In this document: positions 1 to 6,162 of the stretch, piece by piece
Numbering within the stretch: position 1 is the stretch's first letter
Layout of the letters: each line of letters begins with the position of its first letter
Origin: DATBMY01 sp036554605
Lineage (GTDB): Bacteria > Acidobacteriota > Blastocatellia > UBA7656
Direction: 5' to 3'
Assembly (NCBI GenBank): GCA_036554605.1
Contig: DATBMY010000272.1
Location: 1-6,162 of the forward strand
DNA length: 6,162 nt
The notes under the pieces: model-generated
What the model was told of the DNA's origin: nothing
What the model saw: the letters and a program-made list of their open reading frames with translations, nothing else
Databases searched by the model: none
Translations under genes and position numbers: made by a program

Positions 1-642
1 CCCGATGCCATAATCATTCGCCACCCCTCGGCCGGTGTGCCGCATCAGCTCGCCTCCTTGTTGACCGCGTCGATAATTAACGGCGGCGACGGCGCGCACG
101 AGCATCCAACTCAGGCGCTCTTAGATGCTTTCACCATAAGAGAGCGAAAGGGAAAGATCGCGGGGCTCAACGTCGCTATCGTGGGCGATATAATGCACAG
201 CCGGGTGGCGCGGTCGAATGTCCATTTACTCACCAGGATGGGCGCGCACGTTCGCGTCGCGGGGCCGCGACCGCTCATACCGCCGCATTACGAAACGATT
301 GTGGGTGATTGCGAGGGATCGCTGTCTGTTTGCGACCGCGTCGAGGAAGCCATCGAAGACGCGGACGTAGTGATGATGCTAAGAATTCAGCGCGAGCGGA
401 TGACGGAAGCTTTTTTCCCGTCGCTCAAGGAGTATTCGATCCAGTACGGGCTGACGCTGAGCCGGCTTGACCGCGCCGCAAAAGAAGCCATCGTGATGCA
501 TCCCGGCCCCGTCAATCGCGGCGTCGAAATAAGCTCTGAAGTCGTCGACTCAGCGAAATCGCTCATACTCGATCAGGTGACTAACGGCGTCGCGGTCCGC
601 ATGGCGATCCTATTCCTTCTGGTTGACACGGAGGGTCAGTGA
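1..642 (+). CDS. pyrB: Aspartate carbamoyltransferase catalytic chain, 3' part (5' end outside window)
   Basis: This enzyme condenses carbamoyl phosphate with L-aspartate to N-carbamoyl-L-aspartate, the first committed step of cytosolic pyrimidine synthesis. The frame is open from base 1 to TGA at 640-642 and gives 213 residues. The family is usually about 300-315 residues, so roughly 95-100 are missing on the left, including the carbamoyl-phosphate STRT-type loop. The GTG at position 37 is internal, because family sequence (PDAIIIRHPSAG) lies before it. Visible landmarks, numbered from the edge, are R7-H8-P9 of the carbamoyl-phosphate site, HEHPTQ at 33-38, the SRVARS segment at 67-72, LRIQRERM at 127-134 (aspartate-binding Arg) and HPGPVNRG at 167-174. 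The HPGPVNRG form resembles Bacillus/Thermus/Pseudomonas-type enzymes rather than E. coli HPLPR. No pyrI lies next to it. The stop overlaps the pyrC start. Identification is secure; any upstream PyrR attenuator is out of view. Confidence 0.97.
   Translation, partial: PDAIIIRHPSAGVPHQLASLLTASIINGGDGAHEHPTQALLDAFTIRERKGKIAGLNVAIVGDIMHSRVARSNVHLLTRMGAHVRVAGPRPLIPPHYETIVGDCEGSLSVCDRVEEAIEDADVVMMLRIQRERMTEAFFPSLKEYSIQYGLTLSRLDRAAKEAIVMHPGPVNRGVEISSEVVDSAKSLILDQVTNGVAVRMAILFLLVDTEGQ
630..641 (+). promoter_or_regulatory. Ribosome binding site and GTG start of pyrC inside the pyrB end
   Basis: GGAGGG at 630-635 lies just upstream of GTG at 639-641, with four bases between the GGAGG core and the start codon. 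It sits within the last codons of pyrB. The start codon shares GTGA with the pyrB stop TGA at 640-642. This geometry decides the pyrC start and is typical of translational coupling by ribosomes that terminate and reinitiate. Coupling is inferred from layout, not shown. Confidence 0.8.
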
Positions 643-1916
643 AACTGCTTATCAAAGGAGGCCGGATCCTCGATCCATCTCAAGGGCACGACGAGGTTGC
701 GGACCTGCTCATCGTTGACGGGCGCATAGCATCTATCGCTGAAGGAATCGAGACGCAGGGCGCGGAAATATTCGACGCCGCTGGACTCATAGTGGCTCCG
801 GGATTTATCGATCTCCACGTCCACCTGCGCGAGCCCGGCCAGGAGTATAAAGAGACAGTCGCATCGGGAGCGGCCTCGGCGGTCGCGGGCGGGTTTACCG
901 CCGTTTGCGCGATGCCGAATACGAATCCCATAAACGATAACGCCTCCGTGACCCGCTACGTTATAGAGAAAGCGCACGAGGCGCGGCTGGCAAGAGTATT
1001 TCCCGTGGGCGCAATCACGCGCGCGTCGGCGGGCGTAGAGCTTGCGGAGATGGCCGAGATGAAACAGGCCGGCGCGGTCGCGGTCTCCGATGATGGAAAT
1101 CCCGTGATGAATCCCCAGGTTATGCGACACGCGATGGAGTATGCGCGCGATCACGGCCTTGTCGTTGTCGATCATTGCCAGGACACATGCCTTTCGGCCG
1201 GGGGAGTGATGAATGAAGGCAGGTATTCGACGCTTCTCGGTTTGAAGGGGATAAACCGCGCTTCCGAAGAAAGCCACGTCGCGCGTGACATAATGCTCGG
1301 AGAGATAACCGGCGCGCGCGTACATATAGCGCACATTTCGACCGCCGGGTCCGTCGAGATGGTCAGGCAAGCTCGCCGACGAGGTCTCGGGGTAACCTGC
1401 GAAGTGACGCCGCATCACTTTTCGCTGACCGATGAGGCCGTGATCGGGTTCGACACGAATACCAAGATGAACCCGCCGCTGCGTTCGCAGGAAGACCGGC
1501 TCGCGCTTATCGAGGCGATAAGAGACGGAACGATTGATGCGATAGCTACCGACCATGCGCCACATCATATCGACGAGAAGATGCTCGAATATGATCGCGC
1601 GCCCTTCGGCGTAATAGGCCTTGAGACCGCGCTCGGCCTTGCGATGACGAAACTCCATTATGAGCAAGGCGTGCCAGTCTCTCGAATAGTGGAGATGCTG
1701 ACGGCCGGTCCGGCGAAGGCGTTTTCACTTGCGGGCGGGTCGCTCGCGAAAGGCGCGGCGGCCGATGTAGTACTCTTCGACCCCGGCAGGGGGTGGACAG
1801 TTGACCCGGCGCGATTCCGGTCCAAGAGCCGCAACACGCCCTTCGGAGGATGGAAGCTCAAGGGCGCGGTTGTGGCCACGTTCGTCGAGGGCCGCGAGGT
1901 CTTCCGAGCCGGATAA
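639..1916 (+). CDS. pyrC: Dihydroorotase, class I amidohydrolase
   Basis: PyrC reversibly cyclises N-carbamoyl-L-aspartate to L-dihydroorotate, the step after PyrB. The 425-residue product has the usual length for class I bacterial dihydroorotases and starts MKLLIKGGRILDPSQG, a typical family N-terminus. The metal-dependent amidohydrolase barrel signature is intact: HVHLREPG at 60-67 (metal ligands H60 and H62, substrate Arg R64), DDGNPVM at 151-157 (bridging Asp D152), H179, H232 in AHIS, N278 in MNPP, and the catalytic Asp D305 in TDHAPH. Spacing matches the Bacillus/Aquifex type almost residue for residue, so an active enzyme is expected rather than a metal-less pseudo-dihydroorotase of the kind that accompanies some PyrB proteins. 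The C-terminal sheet segment at about 369-421, with the NTPFGGWKLKG motif at 399-409, is also present. GTG start overlapping pyrB by four bases; stop TAA. Some PyrB and PyrC proteins of this kind form a joint complex, which cannot be judged here. Confidence 0.97.
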   Translation: MKLLIKGGRILDPSQGHDEVADLLIVDGRIASIAEGIETQGAEIFDAAGLIVAPGFIDLHVHLREPGQEYKETVASGAASAVAGGFTAVCAMPNTNPINDNASVTRYVIEKAHEARLARVFPVGAITRASAGVELAEMAEMKQAGAVAVSDDGNPVMNPQVMRHAMEYARDHGLVVVDHCQDTCLSAGGVMNEGRYSTLLGLKGINRASEESHVARDIMLGEITGARVHIAHISTAGSVEMVRQARRRGLGVTCEVTPHHFSLTDEAVIGFDTNTKMNPPLRSQEDRLALIEAIRDGTIDAIATDHAPHHIDEKMLEYDRAPFGVIGLETALGLAMTKLHYEQGVPVSRIVEMLTAGPAKAFSLAGGSLAKGAAADVVLFDPGRGWTVDPARFRSKSRNTPFGGWKLKGAVVATFVEGREVFRAG

Positions 1917-1941
1917 GCGATTTGCAATTGGATGCATCTCA

Positions 1942-1977
1942 TGTCAGTACCGCCTGCGGTAACGGGCGGTACTGACA
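1942..1977. repeat. 13-bp perfect palindrome between convergent genes (REP-like element or bidirectional terminator)
   Basis: The arm TGTCAGTACCGCC at 1942-1954 pairs perfectly with GGCGGTACTGACA at 1965-1977 across a 10-base loop, TGCGGTAACG. It lies 25 bases past the pyrC stop and 41 bases before the stop of the opposing permease gene, where a shared terminator would be expected. Neither side has the run of T that an intrinsic terminator needs, so a canonical Rho-independent terminator is doubtful. The GC-rich arm, small loop and an alternative inner fold (ACCGC at 1949-1953 with GCGGT at 1956-1960) recall interspersed REP-type palindromes. Only one copy lies in the window, so its repetitive nature is inferred. 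Confidence 0.6.
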
Positions 1978-2018
1978 AGCTTGCTTGGCTGAGCAGATAC
2001 TTCCATTGGCAAACCGCT

Positions 2019-4439
2019 CTATTGATCTCTCAAGGCATTTATGGGATCAACCTTCGTCGCTTTGCGAGCCGGGATGTAGCACGCAAAGAATGCGACCGCC
2101 ATTAGCAATAAAGTGATCGAGGCGAACGTCAATGGGTCGGCCGCGCTCACGCCGAACAATAGACTCTTCATTTGCTGTGTCAGCGCAAATCCCCCGATCA
2201 AGCCTAAGACGACGCCGAGCATCAATAGCTTCATTCCCTGACCGATGACCAGTCTCAGAACATCGCGCGCCTGCGCGCCCAGCGCCATCCTTATGCCGAT
2301 TTCGGGAATGTGCTGTACGACAAAATAGGAGAGGACTCCATAAATGCCGAGTGAAGCGAGCAGGAGTGCAAGCGCCGCGAAGGATGTAACCAGCTGCATG
2401 CCGATGCGACGCTGGGCCGTCTCTCTGCCCAGAACGTCCTCTAATGTCTTTATGCTGGAAACAGGCTGCGCGGGATCTACCTCATGGATAGCCTGGCGCG
2501 TTGACGCGATAAGACTCGCGGGCTCGACCGATGCGCGGACCAGCAGATCGCGTGGAGTGAAGAAAGTATGCGTCGTGACTTGCCAGTGCGGGAGGTACAT
2601 CTCGGCCTTAACCGGCGCGTCAATGCCCATCTGCCGGATATCGGCTACTACGCCAACGATTGTGATCCACGTTTCTTCAGTTTCCGGCCGGGCATTCTTG
2701 AACCGTTTGCCGACCGGGTTCTCGCCGGGCCAGTATTGCCTGGCCATAGTTTCGTTTACGATCGCTACAGGCATTGCCCCCGCGTTGTCGCTAGCAGTGA
2801 AGTGACGGCCCTGTTTGAGCTCAACGCCTAATGCCTTGAGATAGTCCGGGCTTACCTGGCGGTGAAGAGCGTTCCCGGTATCGTCTGATCCGGGACTGCG
2901 ACCTTCGATGGCAAACCCGTTCGCGCCGCCTTTCCAATCAAGCGGCACCGATGTTGTATAGCCCGCCGCGACGACGCCGGGCAGACTGCTTACTCGCTCC
3001 AAAACCTGATCGTAAAAAACCGCGCGACTTGAATGCTCTTTGTACTTACTGCCCAAAAGCACTGTTCGCATCATCAAGGCTTCTGATGGGCGCAGGTTCG
3101 AGTACTGGTCGTTGAGCCTGTATAGCGTCTGAATGAGCAGTCCCGCGCCCGCAAGCAGCACCAGCGATAGCGCGACCTCGGCGACTACGAACCCGTTGCG
3201 AAGCCACCGCTGGCCCGAGCCGATCTGACCGCGCCCGCTCTGTTTGAGGGCCGGGGCCAGGTCGACTTTTGATGCCTGGAACGCCGGGGCCAGGCCGAAT
3301 ATCACCCCGGCCAGAAGTGAGATGAGGATGGTAAAAGCGAGCACCCTAGAGTCTATATACAGGTCGGTCGACTGCTTCATGGAAGCCGGGACCAGCTGGC
3401 GCAGGAAACCGAAGGTCCATAAAGTCAGCAACAAGCCCACGAGCCCGCCCATTGCCGAAAGCAACAGGCTCTCGGTAAGCAGCTGTCTTGTTATGCGCAA
3501 CCGCGACGCGCCGAGCGACGCCCGGATGGCGATTTCTCGATGGCGCGATGCCGCGCGCGATAGCATAAGCCCGGCGATGTTGGCGCAGGCTATCAGCAGA
3601 ACGAATCCGACCGCGCAGACCAGCAACAGCAGAGGGCTCCGCAAGTCGCCCGCGAACTGCTCGCGCAGCGGGACGACGACCGCGCTCAGCCCGCCCGCCT
3701 CGTCCGGATAGTCCAAGGCGATGCGCTCCGTAATGGCGGCGACGTCCGCATTCGCCTGCGCAAGGCTGACGCCTGGCTTTAAGCGCGCCAGCGTGTCGAT
3801 GTAGTGCGTATCCCGGTTGGCGAGATCCTCCGGCGTTAGACCGATTGGTACCCAGAGGTCTATCGCGTCGGTTGCGAACTGAAACGTCTCTGGCATAACG
3901 CCAACGACAGTATACTTTTCGCCGTTAAGCAGTATGTCTCTATCGATAATGGCCGGGTCGCCCCCAAAGCGCCTTTGCCATAGCCGGTGGCTTATTACCG
4001 CTACCTTGTTTGCGCCCGGCATGTCCTCTTCCGGCAAAAAGGCGCGGCCGAGATGGGGCGGCACGCCGAGAAGCGGGATGAAATTCGCCGTTACGGCGAA
4101 GGCCGAAACCCTCTCCGGCTCGCCGTCGCCCGTGAGATTGAATGCCTTCCATGTGGAAGCCGCCATATCTTCGAACACTTCATTATGTGCCCTCCAGTCG
4201 GCGTAGTTACCCGGCGCGGCCGAATCCTCCCGGGCGATGACGGAGGACTCCCATACCATTACCAGCCTCTCGGGGTCGTGGTAATCAAAAGGGCGCAGCA
4301 GGACGGCATCTACGAGGCTGAAGATCGCCGTATTTGCCCCGATACCAAGCGCCAGCGTCAGTATGGCGATCAGTGTGAAACCGGGATTCTTGCGCAGGGT
4401 GCGAGCGCCATAACGAAGGTCCTGCAGAAGGCTTTCCAT
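2019..4439 (-). CDS. ADOP-family (MacB/FtsX-like) orphan ABC transporter permease
   Basis: This 806-residue inner-membrane protein consists of two MacB-type permease units in tandem. Unit 1 has a first membrane helix at about 21-44 after the hallmark start MESLLQDLRYGARTLRKNPG, then a periplasmic MacB-like domain (about 50-265), helices near 268-290, 322-345 and 365-388, and the cytoplasmic motif REIAIRASLGASR at 301-313. Unit 2 has a helix at about 415-438, a second periplasmic domain (about 445-680), helices near 685-708, 733-757 and 769-790, and the matching motif EIGIRMALGAQ at 713-723. Length, layout and motifs are those of the Acidobacterial duplicated orphan permease family. No ATPase gene adjoins it, so the partner, if any, is encoded elsewhere. 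By analogy with MacB it may couple ATP hydrolysis to periplasmic movement for efflux or export, but its substrate is unknown. ATG start with a strong ribosome binding site; stop TAG. The gene is intact. A role in antibiotic export should not be assumed from the MacB resemblance. Confidence 0.93.
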   Translation of the reverse strand: MESLLQDLRYGARTLRKNPGFTLIAILTLALGIGANTAIFSLVDAVLLRPFDYHDPERLVMVWESSVIAREDSAAPGNYADWRAHNEVFEDMAASTWKAFNLTGDGEPERVSAFAVTANFIPLLGVPPHLGRAFLPEEDMPGANKVAVISHRLWQRRFGGDPAIIDRDILLNGEKYTVVGVMPETFQFATDAIDLWVPIGLTPEDLANRDTHYIDTLARLKPGVSLAQANADVAAITERIALDYPDEAGGLSAVVVPLREQFAGDLRSPLLLLVCAVGFVLLIACANIAGLMLSRAASRHREIAIRASLGASRLRITRQLLTESLLLSAMGGLVGLLLTLWTFGFLRQLVPASMKQSTDLYIDSRVLAFTILISLLAGVIFGLAPAFQASKVDLAPALKQSGRGQIGSGQRWLRNGFVVAEVALSLVLLAGAGLLIQTLYRLNDQYSNLRPSEALMMRTVLLGSKYKEHSSRAVFYDQVLERVSSLPGVVAAGYTTSVPLDWKGGANGFAIEGRSPGSDDTGNALHRQVSPDYLKALGVELKQGRHFTASDNAGAMPVAIVNETMARQYWPGENPVGKRFKNARPETEETWITIVGVVADIRQMGIDAPVKAEMYLPHWQVTTHTFFTPRDLLVRASVEPASLIASTRQAIHEVDPAQPVSSIKTLEDVLGRETAQRRIGMQLVTSFAALALLLASLGIYGVLSYFVVQHIPEIGIRMALGAQARDVLRLVIGQGMKLLMLGVVLGLIGGFALTQQMKSLLFGVSAADPLTFASITLLLMAVAFFACYIPARKATKVDPINALRDQ

Positions 4440-4451
4440 TGACTCACCTCC
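4437..4451 (-). promoter_or_regulatory. Strong ribosome binding site and ATG of the ADOP permease
   Basis: Read on the minus strand, GGAGGTGA (4451-4444) is followed by GTCA and then ATG (4439-4437). It matches eight consecutive bases of the anti-Shine-Dalgarno complement, with seven bases between the GGAGG core and the start. This fixes the start codon, and the resulting N-terminus agrees with the family. Confidence 0.85.
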
Positions 4452-4677
4452 ATCTCATTTCAAAACCTCGCCTCACGCCCTTATCTACTCTCGTGCCAAA
4501 GCGACGGGGCGGCCAACTAAAGTTATAGCTCTGGTTATTATCAATAGCGACAGGGAGAGCTTTTATTAATGTTCATTCCTGGGATTACCTTTTCCCACTT
4601 TCAGCACTATTGTAGTAATCTTGGTGCTGCCCGGAAATACTATTGCGAGCGACAGCTAACCTAAAGGAGAGATGTAA
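4440..4677. other. Divergent intergenic region, AT-richer than the flanking genes
   Basis: These 238 bases separate the start codons of the leftward permease gene and the rightward exported-protein gene, so the promoters of both should lie here. The part from about 4515 to 4650 is visibly richer in A and T than the coding DNA, which is usual for promoter DNA. I tried pairs of -35 and -10 hexamers on both strands and found none with good matches at 16-18 base spacing, so no promoter is called. The inverted repeats seen are only five or six base pairs. No other gene or RNA is recognised. Confidence 0.5.
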
Positions 4678-4680
4678 ATG
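4663..4680 (+). promoter_or_regulatory. Ribosome binding site and ATG of the exported-protein gene
   Basis: AAAGGAGA at 4663-4670 lies upstream of ATG at 4678-4680, with eight bases between GGAG and the start. A nearer ATG at 4672-4674 is followed at once by TAA and cannot be the start. This supports the chosen start, which also puts a signal peptide at the N-terminus. Confidence 0.8.
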
Positions 4681-5124
4681 GAAAGACGCCCTTGCTTAGC
4701 CCTATCCTGTTTCGTGCTGCTTATCGGCTTTGGCATCGCCGTTGCCCAGACTCAAGGCCCCCAGGCCAAAGAGCCGGTCCCCAATATCGCCGGTGAATGG
4801 ACCGGAACGTGGGGGGTCTATAGCCCGGCGCAGGGGACGACGCCGCCGAAGGATATTTGCAAGCGTCTGGACTGCAAGGTCGAGCTAAAAGACGGAGTCT
4901 GGCTCGCTACGTTTGAAGGAGACTGCGGCCGGCCCTACAAGTATTCGATCAAGATGGAAGGCAGGCAGGTCGGCAAGGTTGTCATGTTCAAAGGAACGAC
5001 GGACCTCGGCCCGAACGACGGCGGCGTTTTTGATTGGATCGGCCGGGCAAACGAAAAAGAGTTTGTCGGATTCTTCACAAGCTCGTTTTATACGGGAACG
5101 TTCAATCTTTCACGGCCCAGGTGA
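4678..5124 (+). CDS. Small exported protein of unknown function
   Basis: I do not recognise the family. The 148-residue product begins with a good Sec signal peptide: basic MERRP, a hydrophobic core at about 7-22, and a likely signal peptidase I site after A-V-A at 21-23, leaving a mature protein of about 125 residues. The mature part starts with a flexible Gln/Pro-rich stretch (24-36), followed by alternating polar and hydrophobic segments that suggest beta strands: IAGEWTGTWG (37-46), CKVELKDGVWLATFEG (66-81), KYSIKMEG (88-95), KVVMFKGTTDLG (100-111), EFVGFFTSS (128-136) and YTGTFNLSR (138-146). A GEW/GTW motif near the start and a closing strand ending in Arg vaguely recall calycin-like barrels; this is a structural guess. 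Mature C61, C66 and C83 could include a disulfide. Start and export signal look real, and the stop TGA at 5122-5124 lies inside the opposing heme oxidase gene. It is divergent from the permease gene; any functional link is speculative. Confidence 0.85.
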   Translation: MERRPCLALSCFVLLIGFGIAVAQTQGPQAKEPVPNIAGEWTGTWGVYSPAQGTTPPKDICKRLDCKVELKDGVWLATFEGDCGRPYKYSIKMEGRQVGKVVMFKGTTDLGPNDGGVFDWIGRANEKEFVGFFTSSFYTGTFNLSRPR

Positions 5125-6162
5125 GAGCGAGTCCCAAATCTCTCTCGCGTGCCGGTCGGCTTCCTTTACGCAATCGCCCGTCGAGACGCCGTGAAGGTAA
5201 TTCCCTATGAGGCGCAGCCCGCCTGTGCCATGAAGTATCTCCTCAATCCTTCGCACTCTCGCGCGATGGCCGATTAAATATTGAGGGATGGCTCGCTCCC
5301 AACGAGTGATTGAAACAGGCCGGGCCTCCTGAGATATGCCAAGCACTTTTTGAAGATCGCCATGCGCGGTGCTTACAAGCTCCGCGTCGCCGACCCGCGC
5401 GAGGTCGGGCATGCGCGCGCCGCCTATGAACACGGTGAGCAGCGCCTTGCCCGCGGGCGCGCGCCCCTTAAACAGGCTCGAATTCCAGACGCATCCTAGT
5501 ATGCTGAGCGGCTCGCCCGGTGCAACGAGAAAGCCGAAGCCGTCGAGCGGTCTGCTCACGGCCGCGACATCATAAGAGAGGCAGACGATCGAAAGCGGCG
5601 GGTAATATATTTCATCAAGCAACCGGCTCAGCTCATCGTTGAAGGGGCTTACGAGCGCGGCGGCCGGTCTTGCCGGCGTGGCTATGACGAGCTGCCCGCA
5701 AGAAAAGCGCTCGCCAGCGCCTCCTCGCTCGAATTCAACCTCGAACCCATTTCCTTCAACGCCCGCGCGCGCGCGTATATCTTTGCAGCCCGTAAAAACA
5801 TCTTCGCCGAGTCGCGCGGCGATGGTTTGCGGCAGGACCGACATCCCGTCTTTAAAGGATATGAGCCTGCGCCGCGTAGGCGCTGCCTTGTCTAGCACGT
5901 CGCGGGCGGCCTTCTTCGCCTTTCTTGCCTCTCGCGCCTTTGCGAAGGTGCCGCGAAACAGGCCCCCATAGCTCATTTCAAGGTTTGATAGTCGAGGAAA
6001 CGCGGCCTGCACGCTGAGCTTATCAGCATCGCCCGCGTAGATGCCGGACACGAAGGGCGCGACCATGCGCTCGGCGGCCTCGCGGCCTATGCGCCTGCGG
6101 GCAAACGAGGCGACGCTCTCTTCTTCATCCGACTTGCGGACCGGAATAAAAGGCTCGCGAAG
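5110..6162 (-). CDS. hemY: HemY-type oxygen-dependent protoporphyrinogen/coproporphyrinogen oxidase, C-terminal part (5' end outside window)
   Basis: This FAD enzyme oxidises a porphyrinogen late in heme synthesis: protoporphyrinogen IX in the classical route or coproporphyrinogen III in the CgoX route. Sequence alone does not decide which. The frame is open from the right edge to TGA at 5112-5110, giving 350 residues of a usual 450-480. The N-terminal dinucleotide-binding GxGxxG motif is therefore out of view. The ATG at 6066 is internal, because clear family sequence (LREPFIP, then SVASFARRRIGREAAER) precedes it. Further landmarks, numbered from the edge, are VAPFVSGIYAGDADKLS (34-50), AAFPRLSNLE (53-62), FKDGMSVLPQTIAARLG (103-119), LVIATPA (158-164), RWERAIPQYLIGH (288-300) and the C-terminal FAD motif LIGNYLHGVSTGDCV (318-332). 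The gene may also be annotated hemG or cgoX; it is unrelated to E. coli flavodoxin-type HemG. Its 3' end overlaps the exported-protein gene by 15 bp on the opposite strand. Confidence 0.95.
   Translation of the reverse strand, partial: LREPFIPVRKSDEEESVASFARRRIGREAAERMVAPFVSGIYAGDADKLSVQAAFPRLSNLEMSYGGLFRGTFAKAREARKAKKAARDVLDKAAPTRRRLISFKDGMSVLPQTIAARLGEDVFTGCKDIRARAGVEGNGFEVEFERGGAGERFSCGQLVIATPARPAAALVSPFNDELSRLLDEIYYPPLSIVCLSYDVAAVSRPLDGFGFLVAPGEPLSILGCVWNSSLFKGRAPAGKALLTVFIGGARMPDLARVGDAELVSTAHGDLQKVLGISQEARPVSITRWERAIPQYLIGHRARVRRIEEILHGTGGLRLIGNYLHGVSTGDCVKEADRHAREIWDSLSPGP

Noticed and set aside
636..1667. A 343-codon open frame on the minus strand, antisense to pyrC
   Set aside because: It lies wholly opposite a gene with complete family motifs, has no recognisable domain, and has the Arg/His-rich composition typical of a GC-biased antisense shadow frame.
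2344..4442. Several plus-strand open frames of 87-155 codons opposite the permease gene
   Set aside because: All are antisense shadows of the intact 806-residue permease and show no family features.
4580..4629. Weak inverted repeats TGGGA/TCCCA (4580-4597) and CAGCAC/GTGCTG (4602-4629)
   Set aside because: Stems of only five and six base pairs with 8- and 16-base loops are expected by chance in a region this long, and nothing else supports an operator or RNA structure.
4699..4710. Possible lipobox (ALSC, Cys 11) in the exported protein
   Set aside because: The cysteine lies at the beginning of the hydrophobic stretch rather than after it, and a better signal peptidase I site (AVA) follows at residues 21-23.
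5123..5148. Possible terminator hairpin GCGAG/CTCGC after the exported-protein gene
   Set aside because: Only five base pairs with a 12-base loop and no T-run follow, and it lies within the opposing coding sequence.
4913..5194. A 93-codon frame overlapping the end of the exported-protein gene
   Set aside because: It lies in another frame of a gene with a good start, ribosome binding site and signal peptide, and its Ser/Arg-rich product looks like out-of-frame translation.
5761..5775. Alternating GC dinucleotide run (possible simple repeat)
   Set aside because: It lies in frame in the heme oxidase gene, encodes an ordinary IRARAG segment, and reflects GC-rich codon use.

Overview
The window looks like an ordinary chromosomal stretch from a moderately GC-rich bacterium, most likely of the phylum Acidobacteriota. 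The main reason is an 806-residue orphan MacB/FtsX-type permease at 2019-4439. Its start, near-duplicate halves and length match the ADOP family (Acidobacterial Duplicated Orphan Permease), which is strongly expanded in that phylum. A 13-bp palindrome resembling an interspersed REP-type element fits this but proves nothing. The placement rests on recognising families by eye, not on a search.

Layout, left to right. 1-642 (+) is the 3' two-thirds of pyrB (aspartate carbamoyltransferase), cut by the window edge. It runs with a 4-base GTGA overlap into 639-1916 (+), a complete pyrC (class I dihydroorotase). Together they encode steps 2 and 3 of de novo pyrimidine synthesis and look translationally coupled. 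1917-2018 is a short convergent gap holding the palindrome. 2019-4439 (-) is the ADOP permease, with a very strong ribosome binding site. 4440-4677 is an AT-richer divergent intergenic region that must hold the 5' signals of both flanking genes. 4678-5124 (+) encodes a small exported protein of unknown function. 5110-6162 (-) is the C-terminal three-quarters of a HemY-type protoporphyrinogen/coproporphyrinogen oxidase, cut by the right edge. Its 3' end overlaps the exported-protein gene tail to tail by 15 bp.

Only pyrB and pyrC clearly work together. The permease, the exported protein and the heme oxidase share no evident pathway with them or with each other. The permease and exported-protein genes share a divergent promoter region, which allows co-regulation but does not show it. 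I found no tRNA, rRNA, CRISPR array, insertion sequence, phage gene or defence system. I see no convincing undescribed system here. The items most worth a second look are the palindrome at 1942-1977, the uncharacterised exported protein, and the antisense overlap of its gene with the heme oxidase gene.
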